Origin: CAVSWT01 sp963782985
GTDB taxonomy: Bacteria > Bacteroidota > Ignavibacteria > Ignavibacteriales > Ignavibacteriaceae
Length of the DNA stretch: 64,000 nt
Assembly: GCA_963782985.1 (NCBI GenBank)
Contig: CAWALU010000007.1
Coordinates: 124,001 to 188,000, forward strand
Direction of reading: 5' to 3'
Below are positions 7,890 to 17,498 of this stretch, in pieces. Position numbers and translations under genes: made by a program. Under the pieces are notes generated by a model that ran no database searches, was not told the DNA's origin, and saw only the letters and a program-made list of their open reading frames with translations. Positions within the stretch are counted from its first letter, which is position 1. The number at the start of each line of letters is the position of its first letter.

Positions 7890-9923
7890 TTAATCCAACT
7901 CAACTTCTAAATATTTATCAGGCATTTTGGTTTTCGGGTTATCGCTCTTCAAATAATATTCAAACCATTCCATCGTGCGTAAATTGTAATCCAGCTTTGA
8001 AGTGTTTTTAGAATTGCCATGTCCTTGCCCGGGATAAAAGACTAATCTTACCGGCGCTTTGCTGTGAAGTTTTAAAATTCTATATAGCTCTAAACTTTGT
8101 GAAGGATGAACTCTTGTATCTTCTTTTCCATGAAGAATCAAAGTGGGAGTTTTACTTTGATGAGCATATTTTACAGGGCTTCTATCGTACACAAACTCAT
8201 AATTATCATGAACCCAAAATCCCCAATGGGAATAATATGACTCGTAAGGAATATCGGTGGTATTTCTTTTTGATAATTGATTTGAAACGCCTACAAAAAC
8301 CACCGACGCGGCAAAACGTTCAGTATGTTTCGTAGCTCCCCAGGCCGCAAAATATCCGCCGTAAGAACCGCCGCCAATTCCAACTTTATTTTTATTTACA
8401 AATCCTTTGTTAATTAGAAAATCGATTCCATCAATAACATCATTAAATTCTTCGTCCCCGGCATCGCCAAAATCCATTTTTGAAAACTCAACTCCCCTTC
8501 CGGCGCTGGAACGGTAATTCGGAATTAAAACAAAAAAATCTTTTGCCGCAGCAATCTGTCCCCATTTGCTGTATGAAGTTTGCCAGCCATTGCTTTCAGC
8601 TGATTCGGGTCCACCGTGGACATAAATAATCAAAGGAAATTTTTTGCCCTCTTCAAAATTTAAAGGATAAATTAACATGGCCTCAATTTCTAATCCGTCT
8701 CTTGATGTGTAATTTATTTTTCCCTGCTTAGCTAACTGAATTTTTTCCAGCCAGGGATTTACCTTTGTTAATTTTGATAATTTCGAATTTTGTAAATCCA
8801 TAATATATAATTCAGAAGGATGTTTTGGAGAGCTGCCGTTGAATACTATTTTATCATTAGCGTAATCAAATTTATGAAAAACTGCTTCGCCGGGCTTAAT
8901 TATAATTTCTCTTTCGCCGCGTCCAATTTGTTGACTGCTTAAAATTGTTTCCACTCCTTCTTGAGCAGAAAATAGAACCGTATTATTATCTTTCCAGCCA
9001 ATGCTTTCAACAGAGCCGATAAAATCTTTGGAATAATTTTTTAGATCTTCAAATTTTTGTCTTTTAGAAATTTCACTTATAAAGAAACTGCCATCCACGG
9101 GATCGTTCACATCAACGCCTGCGATAAATGCTATATACTTTCCATCGGGGCTCCATTCAAAATTCCCTAATTTACCGGGAGGATCAATCAGCTTAACTCT
9201 GCCGCTGCTCCGCGGATCAACTAAATAAATATCTTTGAACATATATGAATCGTCAACTAAATTTTCATTAGCCATAGCCGCGGCAATTTCAGTTCCGTTA
9301 GGGTTCCATTTAAACTCAAACACTGATGCGTGAGACGTAATTTGTTTCGTTTCTTCGCCTGTCAAATCTTTAACGTATAAATTTAAATCGATGTTTTCTT
9401 CTTCAAATATTTCAGCGTCAAAACCTTCTTCCAAAAGTTTCTTCTTTCCTTCAGTCTTACCTTCCGTTGAAACAAAAGCCAGCTTAGAATTATCCGGGCT
9501 AAGTTGATACTGCCTTACGCTTTCAGATGCTGTTGTAAGAGGCGTTGGGCTGCCGCCGTCAATATTTATTTTATTTACTTGCGATTTTTTTTCATCATTA
9601 AGTTTTGCAATAAATGTTATTGATTCAGAATTATTCATCCAATTAATTGATGAGATATCATTCTTATCTTCAATTAAAGGCTTGCTTTCATTTTTGGAAA
9701 TATCAAACACATATAAATATTTATAATCGCTGCCGGGTTTATCTGTGAAGGGGCGAGGCACGTTGACAGTGTATGCTATAAAATTTCCATCGGGTGAAAT
9801 TTTAGTTTCAGAAACAGATTTAAGATTAAAAATATTGTACGAGGTTAAAACGTTTGTTTGCGGGAAAAGATTTATAGCTAAAAATATAAACGCGGCGAAA
9901 ATAAATTTATTAATCCTAATCAT
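7890..9923 (-). CDS. S9 family prolyl oligopeptidase-like serine peptidase, exported
   Basis: 677 residues. It starts with a signal peptide (MIRINKFIFAAFIFLAINLFPQ), then a WD40/TolB-type propeller (residues about 30–400), then the alpha/beta hydrolase domain. The catalytic triad can be read as Ser520 in GGGSYGGYFAAWG, Asp602 in HGKEDTRVHPSQ, and His635 in YPGQGHGN. HGGPESAESNGW is the usual oxyanion-side motif. The family are dipeptidyl- or acylaminoacyl-peptidases acting on short peptides, here probably in the periplasm. The next gene upstream on the same strand is the S46 peptidase (32-bp gap), so the two peptidases probably form an operon. Confidence 0.95.
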   Translation of the reverse strand: MIRINKFIFAAFIFLAINLFPQTNVLTSYNIFNLKSVSETKISPDGNFIAYTVNVPRPFTDKPGSDYKYLYVFDISKNESKPLIEDKNDISSINWMNNSESITFIAKLNDEKKSQVNKINIDGGSPTPLTTASESVRQYQLSPDNSKLAFVSTEGKTEGKKKLLEEGFDAEIFEEENIDLNLYVKDLTGEETKQITSHASVFEFKWNPNGTEIAAAMANENLVDDSYMFKDIYLVDPRSSGRVKLIDPPGKLGNFEWSPDGKYIAFIAGVDVNDPVDGSFFISEISKRQKFEDLKNYSKDFIGSVESIGWKDNNTVLFSAQEGVETILSSQQIGRGEREIIIKPGEAVFHKFDYANDKIVFNGSSPKHPSELYIMDLQNSKLSKLTKVNPWLEKIQLAKQGKINYTSRDGLEIEAMLIYPLNFEEGKKFPLIIYVHGGPESAESNGWQTSYSKWGQIAAAKDFFVLIPNYRSSAGRGVEFSKMDFGDAGDEEFNDVIDGIDFLINKGFVNKNKVGIGGGSYGGYFAAWGATKHTERFAASVVFVGVSNQLSKRNTTDIPYESYYSHWGFWVHDNYEFVYDRSPVKYAHQSKTPTLILHGKEDTRVHPSQSLELYRILKLHSKAPVRLVFYPGQGHGNSKNTSKLDYNLRTMEWFEYYLKSDNPKTKMPDKYLEVELD

Positions 9924-9955
9924 ATAACTTCCTTAAAAATAATTTTAAATTTTTA

Positions 9956-12163
9956 TCATTCACTTTTAACTGTATCAAATTTGCGGTTAAGCTCCCCGTT
10001 TTTTAATTCTTCAGATAGACGTTCTGCTTTATAAATTTTATTTAAAGCTTCAATCATACCAACTGAATGAACCGCGACGCATCTATTTTCCTCTTCGGCA
10101 AAAATAAAGCTTCCCGGGAGGCTTTGAATATTACCGTCGAAAGCCAAACCGACAATCTCAGCGTTTTCATTTATTACCGGACTGCCCGAGTTACCGCCGA
10201 TTATATCATTAGTTGAAACAAAATTAAATGGAACTTCTAAATTAAAATCTGCGGGAGGATTTTTCCACCGCTCCGGCAACTCAAATTCAGAATCATTTTT
10301 AAAAGAATAATACCGGTCGTATAATCCATAAAAAGTTGTAATTGGAGGGGCTTCTGTTCCGTTATAAGGAAAGCCTTTTACAACGCCGTCGGCGAGGCGC
10401 AAAGTAAAAGTTGCGTCGGGCGGAATAGAGGTTCCGTAAACATGAAATAAAGCTTTTCCAATTTCATTATCATAAACCGATTCTTCAGCCGTCAATTGAT
10501 TTGTTTTAAACTGAAGGTCGCCTTGCAGAATTTCCGTATTCAAAATAAAATAAATAAACGGATCATCAGAATTTAAAATTGCATCAGCTCCTTTATCAGC
10601 CAACTCAATAATTTTTTCCCGGCTCGTTAAATATGAATTTTGAAGCATGAACTCCGCCGCTTCTTTTGCCGATTTGCCGTTTGTAATTTTTTCAACAATT
10701 TTATTTTCTTTGCCGAGGTATTTAATAATTAATTTAAGTTGATTTTCAAGCAGCGACTTTTGATACTTCTCGTCAAATTCAGATGGGAAAATATTTTGAA
10801 TTGTAGAATCAAGTTTATCGCCTTTGTAATTTTCATCTCTTTCGATATACGGTTTTTTTAATTCCCTTGCCAGTGAAATTACTTCTGAAGCAATAAAAAA
10901 ATACTCTGAACTTCTGCGTGAATTAAGAGTAAGCACAAATAGCTGATTGGAAATATTTCTTAGCTCATTTTGAATATCGCCTATATCATCCCACAGCATT
11001 CCATATATTTGGTTTAACTTTTTATTTGATTGAACGGCTTGTTTAAAATTATTTTCAAAATCTCTTTTCCTCTGCATCAAAAAAGGATCTCGCAATCCCC
11101 TCAGCATTCCTTCATATGCTTTTCTTGAATTCAAATAACTCAACAGCCGGACTTCATATTCATTTTTCATTTCCGGCTGATCTTCAATTAGTTTATTATA
11201 CACGTCAATCATTCCATTTAAATAATCTAAGGTGCGCGGATAGCTTATGTCGCGGAAATACTCAAGCTGGGCAACTGTTTTAAGGCGGCTGGTTCGCGCA
11301 GGATTTCCTACAACAAAAACCGGTTCGCCCGGCGCAGCTCCGTCAACGCTCCATTTAAAATAATTTGGAGTGTGCAGCGGTTTTCCGTCTTCATCATAAA
11401 CACGAAAGAACGAGCAGTCTAAATTGTAACGGGGATATGTAAAATTATCTTTGTCTCCGCCGAAATATCCTATTTGATGTTCGGGGCTGAAAACTAATCT
11501 AACGTCATTATATTTTTTATAACCGTATAAGGAATATTTTGCGCCGTTGTAAAGCGGCGTAATGGAAATTTCTAATCCTGTGCTATCTGAAAATTTATTT
11601 TTCAATTCATTAATAATTTTTTCTTTCGAATTCAATTCATCGTAATCAGTTTTAGCATTCGACATTTCAGATTGAATTTTATCCGTTACGTCTTTAATTA
11701 ACACAAGCTGACTAACATATAAACCTTCAACCGGTCTTTCATCTTCTAAAGTTTCCGCCAAAAATCCATTTGCTAAAAAGTCTTCGCCTTCCTTTTCAAC
11801 ATCAACAACGCTTTGGCGGGCGCAGTGATCATTAGTCATCACCAAGCCATCTTCCGAAACAAAAGAAGCAGAACAATACGAAGCAAATTTTAAAGCCGAC
11901 ATTCTAACATTATCGAGCCATTGCTGGGACGGCGCAAAGTTATATTCTTGTTTGAAATATTCTAACGGCGGATATTCGAACGTCCACATTTTACCGGTAT
12001 CAAATTTACCCGCTTTAACTGTGTCAAGTTTTAACCAGCTAAAATTGGTCAAAGAGGAATTATTAGCATTAGATGTTTCAGTAGAAGATGAGCAAGCCGA
12101 AAATAAAAGTAACCCAATGATTGCAAATTTTTTAAGTAAGGAAGGTAAAGTAATTTTTTTCAT
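9956..12163 (-). CDS. S46 family dipeptidyl-peptidase (DPP7/DPP11-like), lipoprotein
   Basis: 735 residues from the ATG at 12163. A TTG at 12181 is possible, but the lipoprotein signal (LLLFSAC) begins cleanly at the ATG. S46 enzymes are trypsin-fold exopeptidases releasing dipeptides from the N-terminus, important for asaccharolytic peptide use. The catalytic serine is Ser659 in IIGGNSGSPVINENAEIVG, and FDGNIQSLPGSF follows as in the family. The histidine is His113 in GLVMTNDHCA, where most members have TNHHC. The histidine next to the cysteine, expected to be catalytic, is kept. It is placed directly upstream of the S9 peptidase, consistent with joint breakdown of peptides in the periplasm. 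Confidence 0.92.
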   Translation of the reverse strand: MKKITLPSLLKKFAIIGLLLFSACSSSTETSNANNSSLTNFSWLKLDTVKAGKFDTGKMWTFEYPPLEYFKQEYNFAPSQQWLDNVRMSALKFASYCSASFVSEDGLVMTNDHCARQSVVDVEKEGEDFLANGFLAETLEDERPVEGLYVSQLVLIKDVTDKIQSEMSNAKTDYDELNSKEKIINELKNKFSDSTGLEISITPLYNGAKYSLYGYKKYNDVRLVFSPEHQIGYFGGDKDNFTYPRYNLDCSFFRVYDEDGKPLHTPNYFKWSVDGAAPGEPVFVVGNPARTSRLKTVAQLEYFRDISYPRTLDYLNGMIDVYNKLIEDQPEMKNEYEVRLLSYLNSRKAYEGMLRGLRDPFLMQRKRDFENNFKQAVQSNKKLNQIYGMLWDDIGDIQNELRNISNQLFVLTLNSRRSSEYFFIASEVISLARELKKPYIERDENYKGDKLDSTIQNIFPSEFDEKYQKSLLENQLKLIIKYLGKENKIVEKITNGKSAKEAAEFMLQNSYLTSREKIIELADKGADAILNSDDPFIYFILNTEILQGDLQFKTNQLTAEESVYDNEIGKALFHVYGTSIPPDATFTLRLADGVVKGFPYNGTEAPPITTFYGLYDRYYSFKNDSEFELPERWKNPPADFNLEVPFNFVSTNDIIGGNSGSPVINENAEIVGLAFDGNIQSLPGSFIFAEEENRCVAVHSVGMIEALNKIYKAERLSEELKNGELNRKFDTVKSE

Positions 12164-12258
12164 TTCACAGAATTCCCACAAAATTAATAAAGTAGTGAAA
12201 GGTCGGTTTAAACTTAGGAGAATAATTTTATTTATGAAAGGCTGAACGTCGGCATTAA

Positions 12259-12313
12259 TTAAAAAATGCTTTTGTTATTTTCGATTTTGTTTATCGTGTA
12301 TGGCAAAAGCATT
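12259..12313 (-). terminator. Probable intrinsic terminator after the zinc-ribbon gene
   Basis: Perfect 10-bp arms (AATGCTTTTG at 12265–12274, CAAAAGCATT at 12304–12313) enclose a 29-nt loop that itself contains a small CGAT/ATCG stem. On the minus strand the hairpin runs into TTTTTT. It lies just downstream of the stop of the zinc-ribbon gene. Confidence 0.6.
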
Positions 12314-12339
12314 AAAATTTTTTTGATTACGGAAAGGGA

Positions 12340-12684
12340 TTAAATATAAGAATCCGGCTGATATAAAGGTTCTATTTCCCACTCGTCTTCAATAGTGCCG
12401 ATACAATGCGAACATTTATGCACGTTAAAAATTACTTTTTCTTCGCTGGGCGTTGCTCTTATAAAGTTTAAAATTGTTTTACAGCTTGAGCATTGCACAA
12501 TGTGCGAGGTGGTTGTTTTGGCGCTGCAGCTTGGACAAATAAAACCTAAATCGCCTGGGGTTTCTTCGGGGTGAACAAGAAAAATTGAATTACACTTTAT
12601 GTTGTTGCATTTAGCGAAATGCCACTTAATAGTATCTGTTTTTGCGATAGCTTTCTCCCGATTGAAATTATTGGTTATAAACAT
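12340..12684 (-). CDS. Small zinc-ribbon protein of unknown function
   Basis: 114 residues with four Cys pairs: CNNIKC, CPSC, CSSC and CSHC. The pattern suggests two zinc ribbons. There is no signal peptide. I do not recognise the family. The gene is divergent from the phosphohexomutase gene (177 bp apart) and is followed by a likely terminator, so it appears to be monocistronic. The regular Cys spacing and clean start support a real gene. Confidence 0.65.
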   Translation of the reverse strand: MFITNNFNREKAIAKTDTIKWHFAKCNNIKCNSIFLVHPEETPGDLGFICPSCSAKTTTSHIVQCSSCKTILNFIRATPSEEKVIFNVHKCSHCIGTIEDEWEIEPLYQPDSYI

Positions 12685-12861
12685 AATTAGATATATTTAA
12701 AAAGTCTATTGAAAAAAATATCTCTCATCAAACTAATATTAATAAATATTTTATAAATTAAGGCAGTTAAGATAATGCACACGCAATTGCAAAGTAGTAC
12801 ATAATTAATTCCCTGAAAATTTTTTCAATTTAAATAAAAAATAAATTTGGAGTAGAAAAAG

Positions 12862-14211
12862 ATGGATAAAATAAAAGGATTTAAAGCTTACGATATTCGA
12901 GGCAAAGTTCCTTCAGAATTAAACGGCGAATTGGCTTACAAAATTGGAGTGGCTTTTTCAAAATTTATAAACGCTGAAAAAGTAGTTGTGGGGCGCGATA
13001 TCAGAAAATCGTCTGAAGCGATATCTGAAGCGCTGATTAAAGGTTTGAACGATGCAGGAGTAAATGTTATTGATATTGGCTTATGCGGTACTGAAATGGT
13101 TTACTTTTCCACTCCATATTACAATGCCGACGGCGGTATAATGATTACCGCAAGTCATAATCCACCTGAATATAACGGAATGAAATTCGTAAGAAAAAAT
13201 TCCGTACCCGTGGGATATGATTCTGGATTAAACGTTGTTGAAAAAATGATACTTGAAGATGATGTTGATCCGTGGGGACCGCACGATCCCGGTAAAATTG
13301 AACATGTTGATGTAATGCCTCATTTCATTCATAACCTAAAAAAGTTTTATGACGCAGATAAAATAAAACCATTAACCGTAGTGGTGAATGCGGGCAACGG
13401 CTGCGCGGGATTATCGTTAGATGCGATTGAGCCGGAGCTTCCCATTAAAATGATTAAAATTTATAACGAACCTGATTCCAATTTTCCGCATGGCGTTCCT
13501 AATCCTCTTTTAATTGAAAATAGAAACGCAACTATCGACGCTGTTCTAAATAATAAAGCCAATCTCGGAGTTGCGTGGGATGGCGATTACGACAGATGTT
13601 TCTTTTTTGATGAGAAGGGAAATTTTATTGAAGGCTATTATATAGTTGGTTTGCTTGCTAAATCAATTCTGAAAAAAAATCCCGGAGAAAATATCGTTCA
13701 CGATCCCCGGCTTGTTTGGAACACTTTAGAGGTTGTAAAAAAAGCCGGCGGCAACGCAGTGGAATCTGTTAGCGGACACGCATTTATAAAACAGAAGATG
13801 CGCGAAGTTAACGCGATATACGGAGGTGAAATGTCGGCTCATCATTATTTTAGAGAGAATGCTTATTCTGACAGCGGTATGATTCCCTTTTTATTAATCA
13901 TGCAATTAATGTCTGAAGAAAATAAAAAACTTTCGCAGCTTGTGGAAGAGATGATTGAAAGATATCCCTGTTCCGGTGAAATAAATTCTACTATAAGCGA
14001 CCCCGTAAAAAAAATTAAAGAAGTTGAAGCAAAATATTCCGACGGAAAGATTGATCATGTGGACGGCTTAAGCGTTGAATATCCTAATTGGCGTTTCAAT
14101 TTGCGTATGTCCAACACAGAACCAATTTTAAGATTAAATGTTGAAAGTCGGGAAGATATAAAATTGATGGAAGAAAAAACTAAAGAGCTTTTAGAAGTAA
14201 TTAGGGGATAG
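12862..14211 (+). CDS. Phosphomannomutase/phosphoglucomutase
   Basis: 449 residues of the alpha-D-phosphohexomutase family. The active-site phosphoserine is Ser98 in MITASHNPPEYNGMKF. The metal-binding loop DGDYDR begins at Asp240. The sugar-ring loop is GGEMSAHH, and the phosphate-binding loop is the C-terminal RMSNTEPILRLNVES. The enzyme interconverts sugar 1- and 6-phosphates and so supplies nucleotide-sugar synthesis. It could feed the exopolysaccharide or O-antigen genes near 60–62 kb. Sequence alone does not separate mannose from glucose preference (AlgC/ManB type). The ribosome site is TTGGAG, about 10 nt before the start. Confidence 0.93.
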   Translation: MDKIKGFKAYDIRGKVPSELNGELAYKIGVAFSKFINAEKVVVGRDIRKSSEAISEALIKGLNDAGVNVIDIGLCGTEMVYFSTPYYNADGGIMITASHNPPEYNGMKFVRKNSVPVGYDSGLNVVEKMILEDDVDPWGPHDPGKIEHVDVMPHFIHNLKKFYDADKIKPLTVVVNAGNGCAGLSLDAIEPELPIKMIKIYNEPDSNFPHGVPNPLLIENRNATIDAVLNNKANLGVAWDGDYDRCFFFDEKGNFIEGYYIVGLLAKSILKKNPGENIVHDPRLVWNTLEVVKKAGGNAVESVSGHAFIKQKMREVNAIYGGEMSAHHYFRENAYSDSGMIPFLLIMQLMSEENKKLSQLVEEMIERYPCSGEINSTISDPVKKIKEVEAKYSDGKIDHVDGLSVEYPNWRFNLRMSNTEPILRLNVESREDIKLMEEKTKELLEVIRG

Positions 14212-14327
14212 AATCTTAAAAAAAAATTTTGTCACACTTATTTATCATTATTATCAATATAGTTCGTCATTTTTTTTTATAATTAAAGGCAATGCATTTA
14301 TTAGAAACTCCGGCTTACATTATCAAT

Positions 14328-14984
14328 TTAAAAAATATTTCTTTCGTCAATGTTCAATCCGTAATTTCCTTTTGCAAGACTTAGCAATTCTTTAATCCGC
14401 TCAAGCGGCAATTCTTTTGCGCCGCCGAGAAGCTGCGCTGCAAATAATGTTTGTGCAGACTGCTCTAACTTTTCCATTTTGTGGTACGCGTCTTTTAAAT
14501 TTTTTCCGAGTGTAACTGCGCCGTGATTTTGCAATAGCATTGCCCAGGCGTAATCAATATAAGGCTCCATACTTAAAGGCAGTTCATCGGTTGAGGGAGT
14601 TGCGTATTTGCAAAGCGGAACCTTGCCCAATGTTAAAATCACTTCAGGAAAAATATGTTTTGTTAAACCTTCTCCTAAAGAAGCAAAAGCCGTAGCGTAG
14701 ATAGGATGGCAATGAACGACGGCATTAACATCATTTCGTTTAGAGTATGCATACAAGTGAATTTTATATTCAGTGGAAATTTTACCGCGACCGTTTATAA
14801 TTTCGCCGGCATAATTTATTTCAAGAATATCATTCTCGGTTACTTCGCCTTTACCAACGGCAGATCTTGTAATTAGTATTGTGTTTTCGGGAGTGATTAC
14901 AGAAATATTTCCATCGTACGCAGAGACCAAACCTTTGCTGTAAACTTTATGGCAAGTTTCAACTAATTCACTTTTGAGAGACAT
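14328..14984 (-). CDS. Class II aldolase/adducin family protein (fuculose-phosphate aldolase-like)
   Basis: 218 residues. Zinc-binding histidines are in VVHCHPIYATAFA and in the later LLQNHGAVTLGKNL. SAYDGNISV and ITRSAVGKGEV at the N-terminus match the phosphate-binding part. Members cleave L-fuculose-1-P or L-ribulose-type phosphates to dihydroxyacetone phosphate and lactaldehyde, or act as epimerases or dehydratases. The exact substrate is unknown. The start codon lies 22 bp inside the upstream oxidoreductase gene, showing a translationally coupled unit of metF, oxidoreductase and aldolase. Confidence 0.88.
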   Translation of the reverse strand: MSLKSELVETCHKVYSKGLVSAYDGNISVITPENTILITRSAVGKGEVTENDILEINYAGEIINGRGKISTEYKIHLYAYSKRNDVNAVVHCHPIYATAFASLGEGLTKHIFPEVILTLGKVPLCKYATPSTDELPLSMEPYIDYAWAMLLQNHGAVTLGKNLKDAYHKMEKLEQSAQTLFAAQLLGGAKELPLERIKELLSLAKGNYGLNIDERNIF

Positions 14985-15967
14985 TTGTTTTCAAGCTCTT
15001 CCATTAATTGCATATTAACAAGACCGTCGTAACCGGTTGCGATTGGTTCGTTATTATTAAGAAATGATTTTTGAATTAATCGAAGCATGTTTAGCATTTT
15101 ATTGGCGCGTTTGCGGAAAGATTTTTTTGCCTCGCCGTCAAGAAGTATCGTCATTTTGGAAGTAATATTTTTAGCGGCAATAACTTTATCAATGCTGATT
15201 GCGCCTGTGTGCCCAATAATTTCAATTCTATTAAAAGCTTTTTTAGTTCCGTAAGAAACATTAAAATTACCGTAGCTGTTATTTTCAAATTTAACTATGG
15301 CTGTAGCAAAATCATCCACTTCGCTTTTATAAATTACATTATCTACTACTCCGTTTATACTAATTATTTCCCCGCCGAAAAATCTTAACAAATCAATCAT
15401 GTGCGTGCCGATGTCGCGAAGAGCGCCGCCGCCGCTTAATTGTTTGTTATATCTAAAATTAGCGCTCGGCGGAATATCAATATTAAAATTAACATTAATT
15501 GAAACCAGCTTGCCCAGCATTTGATTGTTTAAAAATTCTTTCGCTTTTAAAATTAAAGGATGCGCGCGGTGAACGTAATTAACGGCGAATAAAACATTAT
15601 TGTCTTTACAGCATTCCACCATTTCTTTAGCCTGCTGTGAAGTTAACGAGAGCGGCTTTTCACAATAAATATTTTTTTTTGCTTCCGCCGCTTTTATAAC
15701 TTGCTGATGATGATCTGAATTAGCGCTGGCAATGTACACTGCATTAATATCAGATTTTAAAAACTCGTCATAGTCGTTAAAATAATTAGGGACTCCAAAT
15801 TTATCGGCTATCTCCTTTGACCTATTCCTGTTATTACTGAAGACAGAATTTAAAGAACTTTTAAGCAGTAATTGTAGAGTTGGTATAAAAGTAAATTCAG
15901 AAAATTTACCAAGACCGGCAACTCCCCATTTTAGTTTTTTTAATTTTGAGTTGTTATTTCCTATCAT
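14963..15967 (-). CDS. Gfo/Idh/MocA family NAD(P)-dependent oxidoreductase
   Basis: About 334 residues from the ATG at 15967. A TTG at 15973 that overlaps the metF stop as TTGA is an alternative start. The Rossmann motif is WGVAGLGKFSEFTF and the family signature is IYCEKPLSLTSQQAKEM. GGGALRDIGTHMIDLLRFFGG carries the catalytic Asp/His region. Such enzymes oxidise or reduce sugars and cyclitols. The overlap with a sugar-phosphate aldolase suggests a sugar pathway, but the substrate cannot be told. Confidence 0.9.
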   Translation of the reverse strand: MIGNNNSKLKKLKWGVAGLGKFSEFTFIPTLQLLLKSSLNSVFSNNRNRSKEIADKFGVPNYFNDYDEFLKSDINAVYIASANSDHHQQVIKAAEAKKNIYCEKPLSLTSQQAKEMVECCKDNNVLFAVNYVHRAHPLILKAKEFLNNQMLGKLVSINVNFNIDIPPSANFRYNKQLSGGGALRDIGTHMIDLLRFFGGEIISINGVVDNVIYKSEVDDFATAIVKFENNSYGNFNVSYGTKKAFNRIEIIGHTGAISIDKVIAAKNITSKMTILLDGEAKKSFRKRANKMLNMLRLIQKSFLNNNEPIATGYDGLVNMQLMEELENKCLSKVN

Positions 15968-15969
15968 TC

Positions 15970-16935
15970 TCAAGCAATCTTTTTAAAAATTTTTAATCTC
16001 TCCATAAGTTTTACAACCGGCTTTGAATTCTGCATAATATAAAAATGTACGCTGGGAACATTTTTATTTAATAATTCTTCAACTTGCTTTGCAGCCCACT
16101 CTACGCCAATATCAAGCGCATGCTCAGGTTTGGCGGAGCTTACTTCATCAACTAATTCATCGGGTAAGTTTATATAAAAATTTCTGGGCAAATTCATTAA
16201 ATGAGATTTAGAAGTTATAATTTTAAGTCCGGGAATAATCGGGACATTAATCCCTTCAGTTTTACATTTATCTACAAAATCAAAATAAACTTTGTTATCG
16301 TAAAACATTTGAGTAACAACGTACTCGGCTCCTGCGTCAACTTTAGCTTTTACAAATTGAATATCGGTTTTTAAGTTGGGAGCTTCGAAATGTTTTTCGG
16401 GATAACCGCTAACGCCAATGCAAAATTTAGAAGGCTCGGCGTCAAGCAAATTTTCTTCAAGATATTTTCCCTTGTTCATATCAACAATCTGTCGTACTAA
16501 ATCAGACGCATATTTATTTGCGCTTTTGCCTTCGGGTACAGGCTTTTCATAACCGCTGTCGTCGCCTCTAATGGCAAGCACATTTTCAATTCCGAGGTAA
16601 CTTAATTCAATTAAAAAATCTTCCGTCTCCTCGCGGGTAAATCCTTTTGTAAGTATATGCGGAACCGCGTCAATGTTATATTTATTTTGGATGAGCGCGC
16701 AAATTCCCAAAGTGCCTGGACGTTTGCGTTTTATTTTTTTTTGAATTCCTTTGGGAGTTTCATCATAAATAACTTCAGCGGAATGGCTGGTTATATCTAT
16801 AAACGGAGGACGAAATTTTGTAATATCATCTAGAACGGAAAGTAATCCTTTTATATCGCCGCCCCGTTTGGGTGGAATTAATTCAAAACTAATTAATGGC
16901 TCTTTTGCTTTTTGTAAGTGTTCTATTACTTTCAT
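15970..16935 (-). CDS. metF: 5,10-methylenetetrahydrofolate reductase
   Basis: 321 residues from the ATG at 16935 (an in-frame TTG lies one codon earlier). ISFELIPPKRGGDI is the standard N-terminal motif. DITSHSAEVIYDE, LGIENVLAIRGDDSGYEKP and YVVTQMFYDNKVYFDFV are family hallmarks for FAD and folate binding. The enzyme reduces methylene-H4folate to methyl-H4folate, the methyl donor for methionine synthase. The split methionine synthase parts lie far away at 38–40.6 kb. The gene heads a coupled unit with two sugar-type genes that have no evident link to folate. Confidence 0.94.
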   Translation of the reverse strand: MKVIEHLQKAKEPLISFELIPPKRGGDIKGLLSVLDDITKFRPPFIDITSHSAEVIYDETPKGIQKKIKRKRPGTLGICALIQNKYNIDAVPHILTKGFTREETEDFLIELSYLGIENVLAIRGDDSGYEKPVPEGKSANKYASDLVRQIVDMNKGKYLEENLLDAEPSKFCIGVSGYPEKHFEAPNLKTDIQFVKAKVDAGAEYVVTQMFYDNKVYFDFVDKCKTEGINVPIIPGLKIITSKSHLMNLPRNFYINLPDELVDEVSSAKPEHALDIGVEWAAKQVEELLNKNVPSVHFYIMQNSKPVVKLMERLKIFKKIA

Positions 16936-17053
16936 CAATCGTTCTTATTTTTTGAAAAACTAATTTAACATAATATTTAGAAAACTTCAGCAGTTATAAA
17001 TGTCTATATTTAATAGTCAATGGTCATTGGGTATTCGATATCGTCATTGGTTG

Positions 17054-17417
17054 TTATGTTGATTTCGATTGTTTACCGATTGAATTTATATAATTATTTA
17101 ATTTTTCCCCTATCAAATCTATGTCATTTTAAAAATTTACGAAATCATTTTCTTTATTTAACTTCCTATTCTTTGCCTTTGTTATCCCCGTCTTTGTTTC
17201 GAATAAAGAGCCTCTTGAATAATGACAAAACTATCTGTTCTCTTTATAAAAATATCTGCCGAAGCCTTCGCTGAGATTTGCAGCTACAAAATCCGCAGCT
17301 TTTACTAATTGTTCCCAACGGTATCTTTTTCAAAATAATTCCATTCATAAACTAAAGTCCAATCTTTTCGGCAATTTCCATAGCTAATTGATATACTTGT
17401 AATTCATCTATATTCAT
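17054..17417 (-). pseudogene. Decayed four-helix-bundle protein gene (23S rRNA IVP / S23 type)
   Basis: Reading the minus strand from ATG 17417 gives MNIDELQVYQLAMEIAEKI. A one-base loss changes frame to WTLVYEWNYFEKDTVG. A second one gives QLVKAADFVAANLSEGFGRY, then FYKENR followed by a TAG where the family has Gln. YSRGSLFETKTGITKAK follows, and NNYINSIGKQ ends it. This is the four-helix-bundle family found in 23S intervening sequences and as free genes across Bacteroidota. Two frameshifts and a nonsense codon make it non-functional. Both ends carry AATGACCAATGAC-type sequence pointing outward: 17461–17496 on the plus strand, and about 17020–17050 read on the minus strand. This implies a mobile unit. 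Confidence 0.8.
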
Positions 17418-17498
17418 TTCTGTTTACCTAATAGTTTTTGTAGAAAAATACACTGCAATTCTAATGACCAATGACAAATGACGAATAACTAATAACCA

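Noticed and set aside
12164..12181. TTG start giving MWEFCE before the S46 signal peptide
   Set aside because: The lipoprotein signal begins naturally at the ATG at 12163, with GGGA upstream.
17020..17274. 84-residue plus-strand open frame
   Set aside because: It is antisense to the decayed four-helix-bundle gene, and its low-complexity Leu/Ser/Tyr content is not protein-like.
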